Below, piece by piece: positions 55,101 to 64,000 of a stretch of DNA of 64,000 nt. A program made the position numbers and the translations under genes. The stretch is from Casuarina equisetifolia (lineage: Eukaryota > Streptophyta > Magnoliopsida > Fagales > Casuarinaceae): contig CM052358.1 of the NCBI GenBank assembly GCA_028551475.1, forward strand, positions 8,167,938 through 8,231,937, in the 5' to 3' direction. Position 1 is the first letter of the stretch; every line of letters begins with the position of its first letter. Below the pieces are notes generated by a model, which saw nothing but the letters and a program-made list of their open reading frames with translations, was not told the origin of the DNA and did not search any database.

Positions 55101-58100
55101 TAAGCAGTGTCTAGAAAAAATGATTCATGGAAGAATTCGTTCTTTTGGCTGTTTGGGGAATAGCTTGAACTTATGTTTTAATATACATATATTCATTTAA
55201 ATCTTTTGGGCGACAGTTGAAAGATCCAAGTTTTCGGCGCCATGTTCTTGTGCAGTGCCTCATATTGTTTGATTATTTGAGGGTAATGATCATCTGAAGG
55301 TTTTGATTTTAAATTCTTATGTGCCTTTTTGTATTTTGATATCAAATTTATTGATGATTAAGGATATTTTACTTTCTTGTAGTCCCCGGGGAAGAATGAG
55401 AAGGATCTTCCATCTGAAAGCCTGGTTAGTGCTCTTTTCTTTACAAGTTCATTAATTGCAATCTTTTATTATTCCTAGTTTTAATTTCTTATATTTGCTA
55501 TCTGAAAGCATGGTTAGTGCTCTTCCATATCTTTTTTGCTTATCAAATTTATCAATGGAGTTCTCTTACTATTACATGATTAGTTCTTCTGTTTTTGTAA
55601 TTACTGTTATATATGTCTGTTGTGCACGAGTATGACAATTTGTTTCTTTAAATGGTGCACTCTTTGTTCACTCCAGAAAGATGAAATAAAATCATGTGAG
55701 GAGCGTGTGAAGAAGCTGCTTGAAATGACTCCACCTAAAGGGAAGGATTTCCTTAGTAAAATTGAGCATATATTAGAACGTGAGAAGAATTGGGTGAGTG
55801 TTTTTCAACTCTCGTCCTGTTCCCTGGGTGTGTATACATAGATATATACATGTCTCTAATTTAAATAGTTTGTGAAAAATCAGAATATCTTCTCTCTAGC
55901 TCAATTTTTGCCAAATCTCTTTGCTTTTAGGTTTGGTGGAAACGTGATGGATGCCCACCATTTGAAAAGCAACCATTGGAGAAGAAAACAGTGCAAGATG
56001 GAACCAAAAAACGGTATGTGATTGATTGTCTCCGGTTCTTTAATGCTTTATTTGTCATTGATGATCAATGCTGGCTGCACTTGATGTTTTTGTAAGAGGA
56101 ATACTTTGATGGATGAAGAGCAATATCAATCCTTTCTATGCAATCCAATTTTCTTACCCCACTAGTCAGCATGATGCAGCATTAAGTGTTGCAGATGGGT
56201 TCTTCATATTGTAGAAGAATTGATCAGCTGAAAACTGTAGATAAATGCAGCTTGTTTTTGATAGATTTAGGAAGCTTTTGGAGATGTGATTTATTTGGGT
56301 ATAAGATTTCAGGTGACTTGAAAATGTTACAACTAGGCATATATCTTACGGGATTAGGTGTTTCAGGAGAAGAGTGCATGAATATTTAGGATGGTTAAGG
56401 AAACTTGTGCTTCCTTCATATACTATGTTCTTTGCTTAGTGCTCTCAAGAGTCTTGGATTAATATTTCTTTATTATGTGCTGCCAAATAACTCATAAACC
56501 CTGAGTGTAACATGATGAGGGACCTAAACCTTGTCTGAGATCTTGTTATACTGTGTCTACTGCAGCAGATTATTCCAAGGAATGGATTCTCGTCACATTG
56601 GGGTGAATGGAACTTGGAATTTGATTATGAGATTTTCCAATGTTATTTTGGGGCCCTTGAAATATCTTAGTCAACTATCTTGTCACATAGGGGCGAATGG
56701 AATCTGGAATTCAGTTATTAGATTTTTGAATGTGCAAGAGAGGGCCATCCATATGTTCTACTTAGCTATACAGACAGAAATGTTATATATGTTCACTAGG
56801 TCATGAATTAACAGGGATATCTTTGGTCTTTACATGCATTTTGGTCAAGGAAATATTGGAAACGTATTGTTAACACCGAATGCAGAATAGGTACTATACC
56901 TGTTGAAAAATGAGTCGTTACATAAAATCTGTTTTTAATTTTCTCTTTAAAGTACAATCCCTTTTTTATTTGTGTTTGGGAAACTAAACACATTGCTGTA
57001 GTGTTAACTTCCAAGATTTCTCACAAACATGGAAAAATGTGTTAATTGTCCACAAGGTCTGTATGTTGCTTATTCTTAAACAACACAATCAGTATCTCCT
57101 GTTAAATTTATAGTCTGTATCTTAATTTCTTTTCCTCCTTCTGTTTTCTGTATTGAGTGATTATTACAGAAGGTTTTGGGGGTTTTGTTATGGCATTAGA
57201 AGTTCTCATTTCTTGTCCAATGTTTATCTGAGTCTCTTTTACTCTTGTTTTTTGTATCGAGTGATTATTAAGAAGGTTTTTTGGTTTTTATCATGGCAGT
57301 AGAAGTTCTCATTTCTTGTTCAACTATCGATTGTGGCTTGGCAGTGTGTAGAAGTCTTTAGCTGTGGGCTTTAGTTGTCTCCACCGTTGCGTTAGTGTTG
57401 ATTTGGCTTTTGCTTGCATACTTTCTTTGGACTTTCTGTCTATATTATTACTTAGTGCAAACCAATCCAACTACCCTGGTTTTGTCTGCATGCGATTATT
57501 TGTTCTTGTACCTTAAAATTCAAAATTGAAAAATTCTTAACTTTCGCTATGTCTTAGTTTTTTTTTTCTTATTCTTTTATTTGTTGTGATTTACTATATG
57601 TTTGTGATGTCTGTCTATATTTACTCAAATGAGTACTTGCAATGCTGCAGTAGACCGAGATGGAGACTGGGAAATAAAGAACTCTCTCATTTGTGGAAGT
57701 GGGCAGATCAGAATCCGGTTTGTATTCTTTTACTAAATACTTCTATTGGTTGTTAGTGGACAACAAACTAGCATTTTAGAAACATACCTCGTGCAAGCTT
57801 ATTGTCTCTAGGTTATGATGCAGCAGCAACCTACAAGTCCCTTACTAGCAATAATTGACTATTTTGTTTATAATTGATAATAACGCATTTTAAGTGGTCA
57901 TTACTAACCTATAACATGTGGCTCTTTGTGGACTAATTATAACATGTGTGTGATGTCATGGAAGATTTTGTCACTGCAACTTTTGTACGTTTTCTTTTGC
58001 CTTTGCTTCATCCAAGTTTTGAAAACTTTTTTGAAAGTTCTCAAGGGTTCCAATTTAGGTGTTAATGCTGCATGATTTGTCCCAATTAGGGCCTTCTCAT

Positions 58101-60946
58101 ACCACGAGATATTTCTTTTTCTTCTTTCCAGAGGATCTCCTACTTGAAGACAATGAGCATAGTTTAGAAGTGTCTAATTTAACTCCAGATTGTGTAACAC
58201 CCAAGAGAATTCTATTTGTTGGTTTCGAGAGAAGAGGTAAGGTGCTGCTTGATTGGTGGAATGATTTGGGGGAAAGTAAAGTTGGGAGAAAATTTCAAAT
58301 TTGCTTTTGGACAGGGCCACTATTGCAATGAGCTTAAAAATGAATTGGAACGAAGAATTAAGTGCTCCTAAAAGAACAAGAGTAAAATTTATGCACCACA
58401 GTGATGGGATTGTAGGAACTGTTGTTAGAGATGAATCAATAATCCTTTGCAACTAGGAAGGCGAGAATATCATGCAGGTACTGTTACTGCAAGAGGTGCT
58501 TAGCAGAAATCTGGTATGTCATGAATCGTGGTGTAGTGAGGCTTTTCCAGATTAAGTTTGTGCTTCTTCTAAAAGTCTTGGATATTCCTCACTCCAGGCA
58601 TGGCACCTTTTACTCATTGTAAGGGTAGCCCAGGAAAAAACAAGCGGTTATAGTTAATTTTATAAGATTAAGGAACATTTAACAAGAATTTTAAATCCTC
58701 AATTTGACTTTGGGTTTCTAACCTAACTCCTAGACGTTGGCACCACTATCAAACCTTCCCCCTTCACCACTCTATCTCCACTTTACTCCTGTATACCAAC
58801 ACCACCAGCCCTCCCTTGGTCTGATTTTTTGTTAAATTGTCTGCCAAGGCCAAAAACGTGATGCCACCTACCCATTCTCGTTAATGCTGTTGCCTTATGA
58901 AATTTTTCTTTTGTGGTTTTTACTGTAGAATATGGTGGCAAGGTCTCAGTTGCCTGACAGAACACACAATTTTCTCAAAGAAAAATTTTCTGATGAATTT
59001 TTTTTTTTATTTTGTCGAAGTAAAAGGGAGCTCAAGTTTTAGGCTTTTGATTAGTTGTTTGACTAGTAGTCTATGATTAAAGTGTTATAATAGAATTCGA
59101 CACTGATTGTATAATTAAGCGTTAATAACTGAAGTTCTAGAATAACATCCTAATACCTCATACTTTTCACTACTGACTGTACTAGGTCTCTCTGGTCAAA
59201 AGGTTAAATGAACTCACAGTGATGTGATTATTATGTGCTCTGTGATACTAATATCCCTTGCTTATTTTCGAAAATACTTTGTCAATGTGATTGATGTCAT
59301 AGCAATGGTTTAACACTTATTGGCTTGTTTCTCTCATGTCTAAGATCTTATTAACATGCCCAGAATGCTTTGACTGATCCTCAACGTGTCCAAACTCCTG
59401 CCATCACGGAATACTGGAAGCCTTTGGCTGAAGATGTAAGCACCCTTGCTACGAAGTCCAAATCATGGAAAAAGCATTATATTTGATATTTTCACTGTCC
59501 CTTCTATCACATAATTATCATCAATGTTTCTTCATCCTTTCTGGGCCTCAATTTTATTTGTCAAGTTGATATTGGAGTTTAAGTCATTTCTTTGAATTAC
59601 AGATGGACGCATCAGCTGGAATAGAACCTGAATATCACCACAAAAACAATCGGGTGGGTCATATCTTTTAGAAATTCGCATTCGGATTGGTCTGGTGTTA
59701 CTCCAAAGATTTCTTGCACTTCTACACATTTTGTATGTGTCCACAATGACAATGAACGTCATACAATGTGCAAATCAAGGGAATGAATCCTTTCAAAGGC
59801 CTTTCTATGTGTTTGGCTGTATGCTGGGGAGCATGCATTTTGAGTTTTTGGTCATAGACTTTTGGTCTTCAATTTGTTTTGTTCTCTAAATCGTTTGTTG
59901 TTTCCTTCTGCAGGTTTATTGTTGGAAGGGTCTTCGCTTATCTGCACGTCAGGACTTGGATGGGTTTTCCAGAGTATGTTCAATTTTACTACCAAGGCAC
60001 GCTTGACTTTTATATGGTCAAACAACCACTCAAATATGAATTCATGCATATCTGGTTGCAGTTCACTGATCATGGTATTGAAGGGGTTGTGCCCCTGGAA
60101 CTTTTGCCACCTGATGTTCGGTCAAAATACCAGGCAAAACAAAATGACAAGACTAAGCGTTCTAAGAAGGAAGAAACAAAGGGTAGTGTACCACAAGTTG
60201 AGGAAAATCAGGTATCATTGTCAACATTTTCACTTTGCAATCTTTTGTTTTTCAATTGAGATGGATTAGTCAATGAATATCCAATCGTGAAATTGATATG
60301 AATTAAAGATTAGGCATGCCTAGTTTGGAAGAGCAAGCGTTTAGGTTAAACATTTGGCTTGTCGAATGCCAGAATGTGGCATAATAGATGTAAAAATAAC
60401 TGCTAACGGATTCTAATTTGTCAAATGCAAATTAGAAGCAAAGCGTGGAATTCTAGTTGTGCATTTTGTGCTTTTTATTTCTACCCAGGAGACAACTGCA
60501 GATATTTTAGGTCCTGGAAACATAAGAAGGCGAATGGTGATCATAAGATTTGACTCAGTTTGATCCTTAATGAAAAAGATTCAGCGTGAAATATTCCTAT
60601 GAAAACTGTCTGTGATGAGCCAGATTTCTCATTATTCTAGTTTTCCTTATTTAGAAATAATCTTGTCTTTGTTTTTTGGGCAAAGATCGCCACATCTGCA
60701 AGTGAAGCTGATGGTGAAGGCATCAGAACTGATTTTGAAGCCTCGGCTGCACAAATAGATGCTGATGCCATGGCAACTGGCAATATATCCCAAGGTGGAA
60801 CCCCAACACCTGAAGAAAATCAGAAACAAAGCTCCGACACTGATGGTGGTCAAGAAGCAGGTCAGTTGGAAGCGGATACTGAGGCTGAGGCAGGAATGAT
60901 AGATGGAGAGACTGACGCAGAAGTTGATTTAGATGCTGTTGGCTGA
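49156..60946 (+). CDS. THO1: THO complex subunit 1 (THO1/HPR1), complete
   Basis: Twenty-two coding exons, 1875 bp, 624 aa: 49156-49158, 49846-49929, 50636-50710, 51527-51620, 52194-52339, 52460-52531, 53300-53372, 53474-53539, 53659-53705, 54785-54856, 54974-55099, 55217-55282, 55383-55424, 55677-55793, 55931-56013, 57651-57717, 59364-59435, 59603-59653, 59914-59973, 60062-60211, 60489-60536, 60686-60946. HPR1 is the core THO/TREX subunit that packages nascent mRNA for nuclear export; in plants it also affects small-RNA pathways, ethylene and disease signalling. Visible: the THOC1 fold through most of the protein (LCEREHVEGG, WSLQEYFCNP, WRLGNKELSHLWKWADQNP, EYHHKNNRVYCWKGLR); a basic KTKRSKK patch at about 502-508; and an acidic, D/E-rich tail (about 539-624) in place of the human death domain. 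The first coding exon holds only ATG. Introns 15 and 16 are 1.6 kb each with internal duplications. It converges with CFAP20 across 1.0 kb. Arabidopsis HPR1 is about 599 aa. Confidence 0.95.
55412..55524 (+). repeat. Duplicated exon 13/intron 13 boundary in THO1
   Basis: The 25 bases 55412-55436, spanning the end of exon 13 and its donor (ATCTGAAAGCCTG|GTTAGT), recur at 55500-55524 with one change, 88 bp downstream inside the intron. The copy keeps a donor-like GTTAGT but has no acceptor of its own that I can see. A local duplication is the simplest account. Confidence 0.75.
56591..56765 (+). repeat. 90 bp tandem duplication in THO1 intron 15
   Basis: 'gtcacattggggtgaatggaa...tggaatt...' from 56592 is repeated from 56682 with about 15% differences by eye. 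It is non-coding. Confidence 0.6.
57149..57330 (+). repeat. 104 bp tandem duplication in THO1 intron 15
   Basis: 'tgtattgagtgattatt' at 57149 and 'tgtatcgagtgattatt' at 57253 each lead into an 'aaggtttt...atggca-tagaagttctcatttcttg' stretch. The copies are similar and in the same orientation; no coding content is seen. Confidence 0.65.
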
Positions 60947-61982
60947 TTTTTTAGAGCTGACGTAGGCTCTCGTTAAAAACCTTGAGAGCATCGTAATTTT
61001 CCCACCCTACAATTTTTACACACTGCGCTAGCCTGCAGGGTTCCTTTTTAAGTTATCTAGTCTCTTTCGAACAAGAGTGGCGGCCTATATGTGATCAATT
61101 GTCTGAAATGATGATGAGCTACGGGTCCGCCCAAGGCTATGTAATTTTCAGATTGCTAAGAGATGCTCAGAAGCTATTCTAGTAAATTCAGGTGCCTTAA
61201 ATTATGAGGGCCGGTATTCAATGGTTCTGAGGTTTCATTCTTGTATTCCTGAATATAAGTTTCACCAGAGGGGTAAATATCCAGATTTACAGCTCATTTA
61301 CCCTGTTTCCCGGCAGCCCACAGGGTGTTGCAATAGACTCTTTTAACAATTCTTCCACCAAGCTAGGAAGAAAGAAGTGCTTTCCCCGAATATACTGTCA
61401 GACACCTGATGAACGTTCAAGAGTAAGGAATTCACTAAATAATATAGAGGCTTATCGATAGTGGGTTAAGCTAGACTTTGTAATGGCTTATGACACCAAC
61501 GTCACTTGACCGTCATTCCGAATAGTTTGGGAAATTTCTCTGCCAAAGATCTTTGATCCAATTCTGGAGATCGAACGTGGAGCAGTGATGCTTAACGCTA
61601 TTACTTCTATTAATCTCTTCAGTTACTGTAGGCCAAACAATGGACATCAAGAACTTTATTCCTAGACAACAGGTCACGCCACCAAAACTGAAAGCTAAGT
61701 CGTGACTTGCAGCCACCATTGCACAAAATCGTCTGGTTGGGTACGATACGCATCAAAATTCCACCAGGACACCAACAGAAATTGAGTTAGTTCGAGTACC
61801 ACTTCTACATAAAGGCCCTTCATGCCAAATCCCCAGCTCACATATAACGGCTGGTGGTTCAGTACCAGAATTTTTTGATATATTGTATGCATAATATTAC
61901 AAAGATCAGGTAGAACAGATAAATTGACTGAGAAAGATCTCAAAATTCGGCTAACGGCTATTGAGCGCTCTCGTGAAATTTT
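60947..61982. other. Convergent spacer between THO1 and CFAP20
   Basis: No gene is supported; two minus frames (61513-61719, 61695-61943) lie in the presumed 3' UTR of CFAP20 and have no family features. TTTATT at 61655-61660 reads AATAAA on the minus strand, about 320 bases past the CFAP20 stop, and may be its poly(A) signal. Confidence 0.5.
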
Positions 61983-63669
61983 TCATGCTTTCTGAGGAGG
62001 AAAAAAAAAAATCAATGAACAATAAACATCAAATTGTTACAGGCAATTAGAAGCTACAAAAGAAATGAATCCAAAGTTGGCAAGAGAACATGATTGATTC
62101 GATCATACCTGCATTGGAAGATACAATTTAAACTCTGGTGGGAGCTCTTCCTCCGAGTAAAGGCGGTCAGAAAAGTATATCCTCCTCAGACGGCAGTTTG
62201 CATGGACCTGAACACGCAATGTCTCAACATAGTTGGTCCCATATGCTCTCCTGGTAAGATCAGCAAGATTTAGTTGAATTTGATTCCAACCCTCATCCAT
62301 CCTCAATGGCATGGTGCAGATATAGGGTTTCACCCGAGTGACAGCCTACAAAAATTAAAGAAAAACTAGTCAGTCTCACCACCATCCCTGTAGATTTATG
62401 TTACACACACTTCTTTACTTCAGATGGAAACATAGCATCACAATGCCAGTATCACTCTTAGCAAACTGTCAACTTACAGATTTTAGGGAAAAAAAGAAAA
62501 GAAATAAGAACACATATCCTCTTTGGCAAAAACATCTATGCTTCCTAGATGATACATGTCACAATTATCTGAGGGGCGTTTAGAAGTGTCCGTGCTTCCT
62601 AAAAGATATCTCCTAGAACAACAAATAGACCCATATACTGAAACAGTCTATTTTCCATCGGTAATGGTAGCAAATCACAGCCCTGCCATTGGATAGAGGT
62701 GACACATCTTCATATCAAACATCCAAAGGAATCTCGCTGAAATTCTGTGTGCACTCTCTGGGCAGATGGACTAATCTCAGTAGGAGATCTAAGAACAAAT
62801 AGAAAAAGAAAAAATATTGAAAAAGGCTTAGCTAAATCCTAAGTACATCCCATCAAAATGTTAGAACACGAATTCACCAATGGATCTTTCTAATTCCTCA
62901 TTCAACTGTCTCATGACAAATCAAACATACATAACCTCTCCCAAAAGTCAAATCCTCATGTTAAACCTCAACAGGTATCACCAATTTAAATCAATTCTCC
63001 AAGTAGTATCCAGATGTAACAGATTTAAACAGTATGCTAGAGAATTAAGTAGTTTAGAGGTGAAAAGAAAACAATGGAACTCGGAGATATAAATGGTCTA
63101 CACTTTCAATTCCATGACCTTCTCAAATAATCTGCAGGTCTGAGTTTATATCAAGGTAACTTAACATGAATTGAACTGAGGCAGAACAATTATAACAAGA
63201 AACCACATTTTCTATCTCTAGATCTGATATTGCTATTAACGTAACAAAAGATATTTTGTTATAATTATTACTGATTTTGCCAGGAGTTATCTAAAGATGA
63301 AAGTTGTCACTTGGCAGCAAAATTTTCTCCACAAAAATATCATAGAAAAGCGCAAAAAGAAAGAAAGGGGCCTGCTGTGGGCTACTAGATGAAATGTCTA
63401 AACACAGACATGGGCAAACTTACACACTTGAAAATTGGAAGCTCGAAAACGTCGCCTGACATTCTTGTCGTCCAGAACTTGAATCTCAAATGTAAAATAT
63501 TTCTTTAGATTCTTCACAATCATGACCAAAAATGGTAGTTTTATACCAAGCGTAGCAGATGGGTCAGCCGGGCAAGTAATGTATGTGGACTGAATATTTG
63601 ATCCAACTATTTCAAGGACATTGGATTGTATGTCTTCATCCTGTGGTCGCTTTACATGGCCATTGACAA
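61983..63669 (-). CDS. BUG22: CFAP20/BUG22 (DUF667) protein, 3' part; 5' exon beyond the right edge
   Basis: Three exons are seen on the minus strand: 63428-63669 (80 codons plus 2 bases), 62109-62345 (79 codons) and a tiny last coding piece 61983-61991 (Lys-Ala-stop). The conserved core is present: [84 protein letters not shown] and [13 protein letters not shown]. This family is among the most conserved in eukaryotes. In ciliates and animals it acts at cilia and centrioles and in tubulin modification; flowering plants lack cilia outside their ancestors, so its plant role is unclear and possibly microtubule- or nucleus-linked. The first exon, encoding about 28 residues of the roughly 190-residue protein, is not in 63670-64000 and should lie to the right. 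The first exon shown starts in phase (2 bases of a Val codon). Confidence 0.93.
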
Positions 63670-64000
63670 CTGCAGAAAGAGCAAAACAGATTATGCAACT
63701 CGCCATCTTGAATTTGAAAAGAAGTGCGACAATCTGCACTGACAAGAGTTCTGGGGAACCAAAAAAGGACATAACGCATGAAAAACTTGTCGGAAACATA
63801 AAAGGTCGATACCACTTCATGCTCATTAACATTAAAAAAAAATTGATATTCTTCAGAAAAATCGTGCAAAACAACTTTTCAAGAAACAGATAGCACAAGC
63901 AAACCAATAAAATGATGCACAATAATTTTTCTGAAAGATAGAACGAAACATGTCTAGCAAAGCTGCATTGTAAATAAATTGTTTGTTAACCACTTTCAAC

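Noticed and set aside
58059..58331. 90-codon frame in THO1 intron 16 as a possible extra exon
   Set aside because: THO1 homologues pass directly from ADQNP to NALTDPQ, which is what joining 57717 to 59364 gives; no room for an extra exon.
59879..60259. 126-codon frame reading through THO1 intron 19
   Set aside because: The intron 59974-60061 is 88 bp with good GT/AG ends, and only splicing joins the conserved GFSR and FTDHGIEG parts; retention shifts the frame upstream.
61513..61943. Two minus frames downstream of CFAP20
   Set aside because: They lie past the in-phase stop in the probable 3' UTR, overlap each other and have no family features.

Overview
This window is nuclear DNA from a flowering plant, most likely a core eudicot. 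Genes are split into many short exons with GT/AG introns, introns and spacers are AT-rich, and the predicted proteins match plant forms of conserved eukaryotic families (a plant-type retinoblastoma-related protein, PRMT3 with an extra zinc finger, the plant THO1/HPR1 tail). No operon, rRNA, tRNA or CRISPR array was seen. All gene models were built by hand from splice sites and reading-frame phase; every complete model closes in frame.

Layout, left to right: (1) 1-3.0 kb, a possible 5' exon of a minus-strand gene at the left edge, then AT-rich spacer with a diverged direct repeat. (2) 3.1-7.2 kb (+), PRMT3, a nuclear/cytosolic arginine methyltransferase, 7 coding exons, 650 aa. (3) 8.4-23.7 kb (-), NRPA2, the second-largest subunit of RNA polymerase I, 27 coding exons, 1188 aa, whose first intron has all the marks of a U12-type AT-AC intron. 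(4) 23.9-27.7 kb, spacer holding a decayed NFXL2-like NF-X1 zinc-finger pseudogene with a locally triplicated module of about 360-407 bp. (5) 27.9-32.2 kb (+), an ERI1/ERI2-like DEDDh 3'-5' exonuclease with a C-terminal GRF zinc finger, 413 aa, with an overlapping upstream ORF. (6) 34.1-41.1 kb (-), RBR1, 18 coding exons, 1021 aa, with E2F sites near its promoter. (7) 44.3-47.7 kb (+), PIG-M/PEANUT1, the first mannosyltransferase of GPI-anchor synthesis, 436 aa. (8) 49.2-60.9 kb (+), THO1/HPR1, 22 coding exons, 624 aa, with a start codon alone in its exon. (9) 62.0-64.0 kb (-), the 3' part of CFAP20/BUG22, running off the right edge.

The genes are single-copy housekeeping or cell-cycle genes rather than one pathway, although several bear on growth: rRNA synthesis (NRPA2), ribosome-linked methylation (PRMT3), cell-cycle commitment (RBR1) and mRNA export (THO1). 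PRMT3, RBR1 and BUG22 are close neighbours on Arabidopsis chromosome 3 (AT3G12270, AT3G12280, AT3G12300 from memory), so the window looks like an ancestral eudicot block in which NRPA2, the ERI-like gene, PIG-M and THO1 are interleaved. I see no wholly new system. The best leads are the NFXL2-like module array, the AT-AC intron, the uORF over the exonuclease start, and the in-frame 34/35-codon minisatellite at 32.9 kb.
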